64,000 nt of DNA from Maricaulis sp034670125 (lineage in GTDB: Bacteria; Pseudomonadota; Alphaproteobacteria; Caulobacterales; Maricaulaceae), in assembly GCF_034670125.1 (NCBI RefSeq), contig NZ_JAXMOC010000001.1, forward strand, positions 1-64,000, written 5' to 3'. Numbering within the stretch: the stretch's first letter is position 1; every line of letters starts with the position of its first letter. The notes below the pieces were generated by a model. That model searched no databases, had not been told where the DNA came from, and worked only from the letters and a program-made list of their open reading frames with translations. Below are positions 54,468 through 62,598 of the stretch, piece by piece. A program made the position numbers and the translations under genes.

Positions 54468-56507
54468 CTAGCTGTTGAAACGCTCGCCTTTGGCGGCCTT
54501 GTCAGCCAGATAGGGCGACACATCGTGCCCGAAGGCCTTTAGCCCCCCAACCACGACATCGAGCCCGATCGTGTCAGCCCAGAACATCGGCCCGCCGGTA
54601 TAGGCCGGCCAGCCATAACCATTGATCCAGACGGTATCGATATCCGACGCGCGCTGCGCCATGCCTTCGTCGAGGATTCTCGCGCCCTCATTGATCATCG
54701 GGAACAAAAGCCGATTGCGGATGTCCTCGGCCGACAAGGACTGCGGCGCCTGCCCCGATTTCGCAACGAATGCGGCAATCACCGCCTCCACTTCCTGCGA
54801 CGGTGAGCGTCGCCGGTTTTCGTCATAATCGTAGAAGCCCCTGCCCGTTTTCTGACCGCGGCGGTCACGTTCGCACAACACGTCTCGAATGGTTTCGCCA
54901 TTGGAGGTTTCCTTGTTCCAGCCGAGGTCCAGGCCGGCCAGATCCGCCATCTGGAAAGGTCCCATCGGCAGACCGAAACCGGTCAGGGCATCATCGATAT
55001 CCCACGGCTTGATACCCTGCATCAGCATGGCATTGGCGGCCTGTTGGCGCGGCGACAACATCCGATTGCCGATAAAGCCATGGCAGACCCCGGACACCAC
55101 CGCCACCTTGGCGACCTTCTTGGCCAGGGCCATTGCCGTCTTGAGGACAGCCGGAGACGTCTTTCCGGCCCGCACCACTTCGAGCAATCGCATCACATTG
55201 GCGGGCGAAAAGAAGTGCAATCCGAGCACGAACTCCGGCCGTGTCGTCACCGCCGCCATTTCGTCGACATTGAGATAGGACGTGTTGGACGCCAAAATCG
55301 CGCCAGGTTTGACGATCGCGTCGAGTTTGGCGAAGACCTCCTTCTTGACGTCCATGTTTTCGAACACGGCCTCGATCACCAGGTCGCAATCGGCGAGGTC
55401 GTTCATGTCGAGCGTGGGTGTCAGGCGGCCCATGCACTGCTCGACCTGTTCGGCCGTGAATTTGCCACGTGATGCCGAGCGTTCGTAATTCTTGCGAATG
55501 ATGGAAACGCCGCGGTCGAGCGGCACTTGCTCACGCTCAAGAATGGTGACCTCCATCCCGGCGGTCAGGAAGTTCATGGCAATTCCGCCGCCCATGGTGC
55601 CGGCACCCAGTATTCCGACCCGGGCGACAGGCAATACCGGCGTGTCGGCGGGGATCCCGTCAATCTTGCCGGCGGCGCGCTCGGCAAAAAACACATGGCG
55701 CAACGCGCGCGACTGGGTGCCGGCGACCAGCTTGCCGAACAGCGCTCGCTCTGTCTTCACACCCTTGGCGAACGGCTGGTCAATGGCGGCGCGGACCGCC
55801 TCGATGCACGCTTCCGGTGCCTCGAACCCTTTCAGCCGACGCAGCTCGGTTTTGCGGAAATTGTCGAAGAAGGCATCGTCCAGTCCCGAACCGAGCCGGT
55901 CCGTGCGGGCGCTTGAAACGGGGTGGGTCGCTGCCGACGCAACGCTGCGCGCGAAATCGACACCGCTCTCGGCGAGCTGGTCTTCGGCGACCAGCTTGTC
56001 GACCAGACCGATCCGCTCCGCGGCGGCCGCCGAGATCGGGTCGCCCTTGACGATCATGGGAAGCGCGGCCTCGACACCCACGACCCGCGGCAGGCGCTGA
56101 GTGCCACCAGCGCCAGGCAGGAGCCCCAGCTTGACCTCAGGCAGGCCCAGCTTGGCCGAGGCGACGGCAATCCGGTAATGGCACCCCAGTGCGACTTCCA
56201 GTCCGCCCCCCAGCGCCGTACCGTGAATGGCCGCGACAACAGGTTTGGTGCTCGCTTCAATGGAATTGATCACATCCGGCAATGATGGTCCGACCGGAGG
56301 CTTGCCGAATTCGGTGATATCGGCGCCCGCAAAGAATGTCCGTCCCTCGCAAGTGATGACGATCGCCTTGACAGCATCATCAGCCGCGGCCGCGGCGATG
56401 GCGTCTGCGAGGCCCTTGCGGACAGCTTGTCCAAGCGCATTCACCGGCGGGTTGTTCGAGGTAACAACCAGAACATCACCGTCCTTGCGCGTGCTGATAA
56501 TCGACAT
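54468..56507 (-). CDS. Bifunctional enoyl-CoA hydratase / 3-hydroxyacyl-CoA dehydrogenase (FadJ-like)
   Basis: Carries out hydration and oxidation in beta-oxidation. A 679-residue multifunctional protein. The N-terminal crotonase half (1-200) has GTALGGGLEVALG (Glu104) and GLPEVKLGLLPGAGGTQR (Glu124), both catalytic glutamates, so the hydratase is intact. The Rossmann motif GILGAGTMGGGIA (about 298-310) opens the dehydrogenase. FFSPANVMRLLEVV with the catalytic histidine and GVCHGFIGNRML follow. ATG 56507 follows AAGGAG. A double ACCGGT palindrome lies 64-77 bases upstream. No thiolase follows directly. Confidence 0.93.
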   Translation of the reverse strand: MSIISTRKDGDVLVVTSNNPPVNALGQAVRKGLADAIAAAAADDAVKAIVITCEGRTFFAGADITEFGKPPVGPSLPDVINSIEASTKPVVAAIHGTALGGGLEVALGCHYRIAVASAKLGLPEVKLGLLPGAGGTQRLPRVVGVEAALPMIVKGDPISAAAAERIGLVDKLVAEDQLAESGVDFARSVASAATHPVSSARTDRLGSGLDDAFFDNFRKTELRRLKGFEAPEACIEAVRAAIDQPFAKGVKTERALFGKLVAGTQSRALRHVFFAERAAGKIDGIPADTPVLPVARVGILGAGTMGGGIAMNFLTAGMEVTILEREQVPLDRGVSIIRKNYERSASRGKFTAEQVEQCMGRLTPTLDMNDLADCDLVIEAVFENMDVKKEVFAKLDAIVKPGAILASNTSYLNVDEMAAVTTRPEFVLGLHFFSPANVMRLLEVVRAGKTSPAVLKTAMALAKKVAKVAVVSGVCHGFIGNRMLSPRQQAANAMLMQGIKPWDIDDALTGFGLPMGPFQMADLAGLDLGWNKETSNGETIRDVLCERDRRGQKTGRGFYDYDENRRRSPSQEVEAVIAAFVAKSGQAPQSLSAEDIRNRLLFPMINEGARILDEGMAQRASDIDTVWINGYGWPAYTGGPMFWADTIGLDVVVGGLKAFGHDVSPYLADKAAKGERFNS

Positions 56508-56793
56508 CCGCAACTCCTTATCAGGCGCCCGGGGCGTCGCCACCAACAGGCACTTTTTATGGTTGGCCAAACCGGTAAACCGGTCCGGCCCCTACCCGGC
56601 TGACTGCATACCCTGAATTCAATCTTCTGAGCAACCGCGCCGCCCCGCCCTATCAGAACCGACCGACAGACGAGGCCGAACGTGGCGACCCGGTCGGGAG
56701 AGCATCAAGACGGTCACCAAACCCGATACAGGATCATGCCTGAGTACCGTCACAGTTGGTCGGCAAGGGCGGCGCGACAGCTCCGCAGCCGGG
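56508..56793. promoter_or_regulatory. 286-base gap with an ACCGGT-AA-ACCGGT element
   Basis: ACCGGT occurs at 56571-56576 and again at 56579-56584, separated by AA. Because ACCGGT is itself palindromic, the two form a 14-base symmetric-looking element. It lies 64-77 bases upstream of the leftward FadJ-like start, where a promoter operator would be. No gene is seen in the rest of the gap; it may be a decayed stretch. Confidence 0.4.
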
Positions 56794-57576
56794 TCAGACG
56801 AAAATCGCGACGCTCTGCATGCCTGTGACCACAGGCTCGCGCGCCGCATTCCAGACTTGCATGGCCTGGCTCGACGATCCATGACGGGCCAGATCCGCGG
56901 TTGAGCGTGACAGCCACCATCCGTCCGAAGTCGCCGGTTCGGCCATCAGCAAATTGACCTGCCAAGTCATCGAACTGATCGGTCCTGGCCTGGAAAACAG
57001 TGCCATCGCGGCAGGCGGCAGGGCATCTCCAATGGCCATCAGTTCGACCATCGGATGCAGGCCGGTACGATCCTTCAATCGGACCCAGCGCATGAAGTCC
57101 GGGTCGTGTCGCGCCTCGATCGGAAGCCCGTGCCGGTATTCGAGATTGCTGGTGAAGAATTTGGGGTCGGGATTGGCTCGCGCGGGCGCGGCATCGCCAG
57201 GACCCGGCACGTCCGGTCGGGCGGTTACTGAATAGTCGATACTGGACTCAAGCCCTACCATGAACACAAACAGGGCCTTCATGCCCAGCTTGCCATCCGC
57301 ATGAACACTGGCCTCGATGAAGGCCGCTGTCCGCCCCCGGCGAAGAAGCTCGGTGCTGACCGTCACAGTTCCGGCCAAGGGACCGACGAATGCGATCTGG
57401 GCGGAGCGCAGCGGCGGCAGATCCGGCGCAGATCGTATCGCCGCCTCGAGGGCAAGAGCGGCGGTCAACCCGCCATAGACCGTACGCCCCTGCATCCATG
57501 TATCCGGCACGCTTACGGTCAGGGTGGCTCCGGCAGCGTCGATTTCGGCGTCGGACAAAATCTGCGGTAGCGACAT
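56794..57576 (-). CDS. Acyl-CoA thioesterase-like double-hotdog protein
   Basis: A 260-residue protein of the thioesterase-like superfamily (two hotdog halves, TesB-like). The N-terminal half has WMQGRTVYGGLTAALALEAA, the acyl-binding helix. The C-terminal half has a matching SSMTWQVNLLMAEPATSDGWWL segment. It would release free acids from acyl-CoA and recycle CoA. The start ATG overlaps the SDR stop as TGATG, so the two are translationally coupled. Substrate is unknown. Confidence 0.78.
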   Translation of the reverse strand: MSLPQILSDAEIDAAGATLTVSVPDTWMQGRTVYGGLTAALALEAAIRSAPDLPPLRSAQIAFVGPLAGTVTVSTELLRRGRTAAFIEASVHADGKLGMKALFVFMVGLESSIDYSVTARPDVPGPGDAAPARANPDPKFFTSNLEYRHGLPIEARHDPDFMRWVRLKDRTGLHPMVELMAIGDALPPAAMALFSRPGPISSMTWQVNLLMAEPATSDGWWLSRSTADLARHGSSSQAMQVWNAAREPVVTGMQSVAIFV

Positions 57577-58406
57577 CAGTCATCCCTCAAGGCTTCGAGC
57601 GCCAGCCTTGTGGCCCTCAGCGTCGCCGGCGACACCGGGTGTGAAGACGACAGTCCGCCATCAACCGGGATGGCCTGTCCATTGACATAGCTGGATGCCG
57701 GCGATGCAAGGAAGAGCGCCATGGCGGCGATCTCTTCCGGCTCGCCACCGCGTTGAAGCGGGTTGAGCTGACCAATCCGGTTTTCCTTGCCCGCGGCCCG
57801 AACCTGATCATAAAGCGGCTTGGTCATGCCTGTTTCGGTCAGGCCGGGGCAGATCGCGTTGACCCGGACATTGGTGCCCAGCAGGCTTTGACAGGCATGC
57901 TGGACCAGATTGATCACACCGGCCTTCGACGCAGAGTAGGCGACCGGGCCCGCGCCATGACGCAAGCCCGCTACCGACGCCGTACAGATGATTGACCCGC
58001 CGCCCGCCTGAATGATCTGCGGAGCGGCATGCTTGATGGCCAGAAATGGCCCGATGAGGTTGACCCGGAGCACATCGGCCCAGGTCTGCTCTGTGGTTTC
58101 GAAGAATTCAGGCAGCCCGCCTGTGATCCCGGCATTCGCAAAGGCGATATCGAGACGCCCGAACGCATTCACGGCCTCCGCGACGGCCGCCTTCACATCC
58201 GCTTCCGAACCCGCGTCCATGACCAGCGACCTGGCATCGCCACCCTCGGCCCGGATCGTCTCGACGGTTTCCTCGACCGAATCTGATCGATCACAAACCA
58301 TAACGCTGGCACCCGCCTGGGCGAACAGCACGGCCGACGCCCGACCGATCCCGGAAGCGCCACCTGTGATTATCGCGGACTTCCCCGCCAAACTGAACAT
58401 GGACAT
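57576..58406 (-). CDS. Short-chain dehydrogenase/reductase (SDR)
   Basis: A 276-residue classical SDR that interconverts an alcohol and a ketone with NAD(P). The cofactor motif is TGGASGIGRA (14-23). The aspartate in VMVCDRSDS suggests NAD(H) preference. NAGITGG, the catalytic CTASVAGLRHG and YSASKAGV are present. GGGAG seven bases before ATG 58406 supports the start; an internal ATG at 58400 is possible. It lies between the kinase homologue and the thioesterase on one strand. In levulinate-type pathways an SDR also accompanies such a kinase; the link here is inference. Confidence 0.9.
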   Translation of the reverse strand: MSMFSLAGKSAIITGGASGIGRASAVLFAQAGASVMVCDRSDSVEETVETIRAEGGDARSLVMDAGSEADVKAAVAEAVNAFGRLDIAFANAGITGGLPEFFETTEQTWADVLRVNLIGPFLAIKHAAPQIIQAGGGSIICTASVAGLRHGAGPVAYSASKAGVINLVQHACQSLLGTNVRVNAICPGLTETGMTKPLYDQVRAAGKENRIGQLNPLQRGGEPEEIAAMALFLASPASSYVNGQAIPVDGGLSSSHPVSPATLRATRLALEALRDD

Positions 58407-58451
58407 CTTGGCTCTCCCGATTGAAATCCCGAATTTCACCGCGCCGCGGTG

Positions 58452-59498
58452 TCAGGCGCCCGCCTGTCGCGCGAACTCCCAGGCGCGTTTCGCCAAGGGG
58501 CGAAGGCGCGCCACGGTCGCTTGTGCCGTGTCGCTGGACGCATTGCCTTCAATGATCCGCTTCTTGATTCCCTGCACGATGCCGACCAGCCGGAACAGAT
58601 TGTAGGCGAAGTACCAGTCCATGGCCGGCACACTGTCGCGGCCGGTCAGCGAACAATACAGAGCAACAGTGTCGTCGAGGGTTGGAATGCCGGTCGCGGC
58701 ATAATCAACACCCTCCAGCCCCGCCCCGCCGGCTTCGGCCGGCATCACCCACTGCATGGCGTAATAGGTAAAGTCGGCTAGCGGATCGCCAAGGGTCGAG
58801 AGCTCCCAGTCAAGGACCGCCTTGATGCGAGTGCCATCCGGCTCGAACAGGGCGTTGTCGATGCGATAGTCACCGTGAATGATCGATGTCCGCGACTGCT
58901 CGGGCACAGTGCGGGGCAGGAATTCGATCAGCGCCTCCACTTCCGGCAGGTCGTCCGTCTGGGATGCACGGTACTGCTTGGTCCAGCGCCCCACCTGGCG
59001 CTCGAAATAATTTCCCGGGCGCCCGTAATCGGCCAATCCGGCCGCCACATGATCAACATTGTGAAGATCGGCCAGTGTCGTGGTCAGAGCCCGGTACATG
59101 GCTGCACGTGATGCCGGCGCTTCGCCCGGCAGGCTTCCATCGGCCAGCGAGCGCCCGTCGACCAGCTCCATGACATAGAACATCGAGCCAATAACGCTGT
59201 CATCGGTGCACAGCGCGTACGGGCGGGCGACGGGGAAACCGGCGGGGTGGAGCGCAGAAATCAGCCTGTACTCACGATCTACAGCATGCGCCGAGGGAAG
59301 GACCGGGCCAAAAGGTTTCCGCCGCAGCACATGGGATGTGGTGGCGGTTTCCAGACGGTAAGTCGGGTTCGACTGCCCGCCCGGAAATTTGCTCAGCCGG
59401 ATAGGCCCGCTGAACCCGGGAATTCGGGACGCCAGCCACGCTTCAAGGCGAGGCAGGTCCATATCATCAGGCGCCGGCGCGCCAGTCACAGCTGTCAT
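58452..59498 (-). CDS. Aminoglycoside-phosphotransferase-fold kinase, LvaA/ACAD10-11-like
   Basis: A 348-residue kinase-fold protein. The N-terminal lobe has FPGGQSNPTYRLETA (phosphate loop) and HVLRRKPFGPVLPSAHAVDREY. The catalytic loop is IIHGDYRIDNALF (Asp210, Asn215) and the metal aspartate is Asp230 in AVLDWELSTLGDPL. This matches the ACAD10/ACAD11 kinase domain and LvaA, which phosphorylate 4-hydroxyacyl-CoA. The acyl-CoA setting agrees. ATG 59498 begins the conserved part. An in-frame ATG at 59558 has a better ribosome site (GAGGA, 7-base gap) and would add 20 residues. A partner acyl-CoA dehydrogenase is not in the window. Confidence 0.82.
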   Translation of the reverse strand: MTAVTGAPAPDDMDLPRLEAWLASRIPGFSGPIRLSKFPGGQSNPTYRLETATTSHVLRRKPFGPVLPSAHAVDREYRLISALHPAGFPVARPYALCTDDSVIGSMFYVMELVDGRSLADGSLPGEAPASRAAMYRALTTTLADLHNVDHVAAGLADYGRPGNYFERQVGRWTKQYRASQTDDLPEVEALIEFLPRTVPEQSRTSIIHGDYRIDNALFEPDGTRIKAVLDWELSTLGDPLADFTYYAMQWVMPAEAGGAGLEGVDYAATGIPTLDDTVALYCSLTGRDSVPAMDWYFAYNLFRLVGIVQGIKKRIIEGNASSDTAQATVARLRPLAKRAWEFARQAGA

Positions 59499-59758
59499 CG
59501 TCAATCCCGAGTGAAAGATACCAAGCAGGTTGTCCTGTATCGCTGAGGGATAGACCATACCGTTTCCTCGGTAAATGGCTGACCTTCGCAACTCGAGACC
59601 GCCTAGTGCGCACAAAATGCCCTTAAATGGGGGCACTAGATCAAACGTCCGAATGCGCTCGCACCATACCGATTCCGCTATCGAAAATGTGAACACGTCT
59701 GGATGGACGTGACGCCGGACCGCGTGACCGGATCACCAAACTCTGCTAAGCGGATGAT
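59499..59758. promoter_or_regulatory. Divergent promoter region with two inverted repeats (candidate TetR operators)
   Basis: Lies between the kinase homologue and the tandem TetR gene. CACGTC (59694-59699) and GACGTG (59706-59711) form a perfect repeat with a 6-base spacer, 48 bases before the TetR start. CTAGTGC (59603-59609) and GCACTAG (59633-59639) form a wider one, 105 bases from the kinase start. Either could be bound by the tandem TetR protein. If the kinase starts at 59558, the gap is 60 bases shorter. Confidence 0.5.
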
Positions 59759-61015
59759 ATGAATGCGACTCCGAATACTGCGGACACGGCGAAGACCCGC
59801 CGTTTCCATCAAAAGCGCGAGCTCATCCTCGACGCCGCTGCCACCCTGATCAACCGGCATGGCGTGCGCGGCATGACATTCGTGGACGTCGCCCAGCTGG
59901 TCGACCTCAACACGACCAGCATAACCTACTATTTCAAACGCAAGGAATTGCTGGCCGCCGCTGTACTCGAGCGCGCGCTTGAGCGGATCGAGCACCTTGT
60001 GGACGAAGCCTCCTCGGAACGAACCCCAAGGGCCCGGGTCGAGCGATATATCCGGCTGAATTTTGACCTGCAGGCCCGGATCAATGCTGAAGTCGAGCGC
60101 CCCATCGCGGTCATCTCCGATATCCGGGCGCTCAACGAGCCCTTCGGCAGCGAGTTGACGAAGCGCTATGTGGGGGTGTTCCGCAAGCTGCGCACCTATT
60201 TTGATGCCCCCAAAACGCCCGAGGAAAAAATTCTCGGCACCATCCGTGCCCATGTCCTTGTGCAGAACATGTTCTGGGTCCCGGCCTGGCTGTCGCAGTA
60301 TTCGACCGGCGATTATGACCGGGTGATCCACCGCATGGTGGAAATCTTCGAGCACGGCATCGCGCCGAAGGGTGCCGGCTGGACCCCGCACCTGCTGCCA
60401 ATCGACGAGTCCGAGCTGAAAGTGGGGATCGAGGGCATGCCAGGTAATTTCGCCCGGGCCGCCACCTTCCTGATCAATGAGCGAGGCTATCGTGGCGCAT
60501 CGGTCGAGCAGATCGCGTCGGAACTGAATGTCACCAAAGGCAGCTTCTACCACCACCTGGAAGCCAAGGACGAGCTGGTCCTTGAGTGCTTCCGGCGATC
60601 CTATGGCCGGGTGTCACTGGTGCAGAGAGCCGCAACCAAGGCTGGCGGCGATCAGTGGCAAAGGCTGTCTTCGTCGATGGCAACGCTGTTGAACGTTCAG
60701 CTCTACAGCGAATTTCCGTTACTGCGCACGACCGCCCTGCAGGCCCTGCCGACCGACTTGCGAAACGATGTTCTCGACCGGTCCAATCGCATGGCACGAC
60801 GCTTCGCAGGCATGATGATCGACGGCATTACAGAGGGTTCCGTCCGACCAGTCGACCCTCTGGTCGCAAGCCAGGCGATCATGGGCGCGCTGAACTCGGC
60901 CTATGATCTGCGCGACTGGATCAAGGATGTCGATCCGGCTTCAGCCTTTTCCTATTACGCGTCGACGCTGGCCCATGGGCTGTTCTCACCGCCGCCGAAG
61001 CCCTTTCGCGGGTAG
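59759..61015 (+). CDS. Tandem TetR regulator: two TetR modules in one chain
   Basis: A 418-residue protein, about twice the usual TetR length. Module 1 has an N-terminal helix-turn-helix (HGVRGMTFVDVAQLVDLNT, about 36-54, then TSITYYFKRKELL) and a ligand-binding helical part to about 205. Module 2 has its own helix-turn-helix (GYRGASVEQIASELNVTKGS, about 242-261, then FYHHLEAKDEL) and a second ligand domain. It could act as a pseudo-dimer or dimerise to contact four half-sites. It is divergent from the kinase/SDR/thioesterase genes and presumably controls them. Its 3' end overlaps the convergent DUF35 gene by 30 bases. Confidence 0.88.
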   Translation: MNATPNTADTAKTRRFHQKRELILDAAATLINRHGVRGMTFVDVAQLVDLNTTSITYYFKRKELLAAAVLERALERIEHLVDEASSERTPRARVERYIRLNFDLQARINAEVERPIAVISDIRALNEPFGSELTKRYVGVFRKLRTYFDAPKTPEEKILGTIRAHVLVQNMFWVPAWLSQYSTGDYDRVIHRMVEIFEHGIAPKGAGWTPHLLPIDESELKVGIEGMPGNFARAATFLINERGYRGASVEQIASELNVTKGSFYHHLEAKDELVLECFRRSYGRVSLVQRAATKAGGDQWQRLSSSMATLLNVQLYSEFPLLRTTALQALPTDLRNDVLDRSNRMARRFAGMMIDGITEGSVRPVDPLVASQAIMGALNSAYDLRDWIKDVDPASAFSYYASTLAHGLFSPPPKPFRG

Positions 61016-61417
61016 GCTTGGCGCGAAGCATGGAAGATTGGGCCCGCTCTCCGAGCCCCCGCCTTCGCTTGCTACCGGAGCCAGTTGGACCCGCTGGCCG
61101 ATAGCCAGGCTGTCCAGGTCGTCGGCGACCAGATTGGTCAAGACGGCCACACCTTCATCGAGCGTCACATAAGCCACCGCAAACGGCGCGCCCTCGCCAC
61201 GCCGCATGACCGACAGGCTGTAGATTTCGCCAAAGCCGGACGCATCCACCCAACGGGTGTCCGCCGAACCGCAATGCGGGCAGATGGCACGTGGATAGTA
61301 ATGGGCCCGGTCACAGCTGTCGCAGATCTTGATGCGTAGCACGCCCGCGCCCAACCCGTCCCAGAACGGCCCGGTTTCCGAGTTTGGCTGCGGGGCGGAG
61401 AACGTGCGCGCGCTCAT
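60986..61417 (-). CDS. DUF35 OB-fold zinc-ribbon protein (acyl-CoA-binding partner)
   Basis: A 143-residue protein of the DUF35/ChsH2 type. An N-terminal helix FWDGLGAGVLRI is followed by a rubredoxin-like zinc ribbon, CDSCDRAHYYPRAICPHCG, with four cysteines. An OB fold follows (GFGEIYSLSVMRR, FAVAYVTLDEGVAVLTNL). Such proteins partner thiolase-like or hydratase-like enzymes and bind acyl-CoA. It overlaps the thiolase-like gene by ATGA, the typical pairing. The C-terminal ~25 residues are low-complexity and overlap the TetR gene on the other strand. Confidence 0.87.
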   Translation of the reverse strand: MSARTFSAPQPNSETGPFWDGLGAGVLRIKICDSCDRAHYYPRAICPHCGSADTRWVDASGFGEIYSLSVMRRGEGAPFAVAYVTLDEGVAVLTNLVADDLDSLAIGQRVQLAPVASEGGGSESGPNLPCFAPSLPAKGLRRR

Positions 61418-62571
61418 GACTGACGCTCCAGAATAAGGGTTGCTGCGCCATGACGGGCTCCCAATGACCCGCCGATGCCGGTCGCCAGCGCGAGGTCACA
61501 ACCGGGCACCTGGACAGCTGGCGCCGCCTCACCGCGCAATTGCCGGACGGCTTCGATCACCTTGGTGATGCCGCCACGAAACATGGGGTGATTATTGCAC
61601 AGGCCGCCGCCATCAGTATTGAATGGGAGCTTCCCCGTGCCGGAGATCAGATTGCCCTCCGCCACGAATTTTCCACCGTCGCCCTTGGCGCAGAACCCCA
61701 GGTCCTCCAGCTGGATCAAAACGGTGATGGTGAAGCTGTCATAGATCGACGCGTACCTGATATCGGCCGGTGTCACGCCCGCTTCCTCGAAGGCGCGGGG
61801 CCCAGACTTCGCGGCCGCCGAGACCGTCAGGTCTAGGCCGAGACCTCCCGAGGGACCCTTGGTCGCCTCGCCGGCCCCCAGCAGCGATATCACAGGCCGG
61901 TTCAATGTCTTCGCGATATCCGGCGACACAACAACCAGGGCACCGCCGCCATCCGTGGTCACGCAACAATCAAGACGGTGCAACGGGTCCGCGATCATCG
62001 GGCTTGCGAGGACATCCTCGACCGTCACGGTCTTCGGCAGCATGGCGTGAGGATTGTGCCGGGCATGATGGGAGGCGGCGACCTTGATCCAGGCCAGTTG
62101 CTCCGAGGTGGTCCCGAACTCATGCATGTGGCGCGCGGCGCACATGCCGTAGCTGGTGTGATTGGTCAGCCCGACCCATTGCTCAAATGCCGCTTCCGGG
62201 GCACCGGGTCGAAAACGCTGCACAGCCTCCGACCGCGGACGGCCGGCGAGCGTGATCAGCGCCACCGAGCATTGACCCATCGCGATCGCCTGCGCGGCAT
62301 GGGCGACGTGCTGGATGTAGGTACAGCCCCCCATCTCGGTAGAGTCGGTGTGACGAATATCGAGCCCCAGATAGTCGATCATCGAGATGGGTCCGAACCC
62401 CGGCGCGTCCGTGGCGCAGAAATAGCCGTCGACATCGGCCAGTGAAAGTCCGGCATCGGCCAACGCGCCGGCAGCACATTCGGCATGCAGCTGCGGCGTC
62501 GTCATGTCCGGTGCGAGCCGGGTCGGGTGCTCAAAGGCACCGGCAATGCAGGCAGAGTTTCGTAACGACAT
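61414..62571 (-). CDS. Thiolase-superfamily protein (lipid-transfer/SCP-x thiolase type)
   Basis: A 385-residue thiolase-fold protein. The N-terminal half has ADVDGYFCATDAPGFG and EMGGCTYIQHVAHAAQAI, with a cysteine near the expected nucleophile place. The C-terminal half has GGLCNNHPMFRGGITKVIEA, the counterpart of the HPxGATG motif, and a final region ending GSLGARHGAATLIL. These noncanonical thiolases with a DUF35 partner act as thiolases or, in steroid degradation (Ltp-type), as retro-aldolases. The start ATG 62571 is near a weak site. A strict beta-ketothiolase role is not assured. Confidence 0.83.
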   Translation of the reverse strand: MSLRNSACIAGAFEHPTRLAPDMTTPQLHAECAAGALADAGLSLADVDGYFCATDAPGFGPISMIDYLGLDIRHTDSTEMGGCTYIQHVAHAAQAIAMGQCSVALITLAGRPRSEAVQRFRPGAPEAAFEQWVGLTNHTSYGMCAARHMHEFGTTSEQLAWIKVAASHHARHNPHAMLPKTVTVEDVLASPMIADPLHRLDCCVTTDGGGALVVVSPDIAKTLNRPVISLLGAGEATKGPSGGLGLDLTVSAAAKSGPRAFEEAGVTPADIRYASIYDSFTITVLIQLEDLGFCAKGDGGKFVAEGNLISGTGKLPFNTDGGGLCNNHPMFRGGITKVIEAVRQLRGEAAPAVQVPGCDLALATGIGGSLGARHGAATLILERQS

Positions 62572-62598
62572 GATGGGCCCTGTGTGTCTTTCGCTGAC

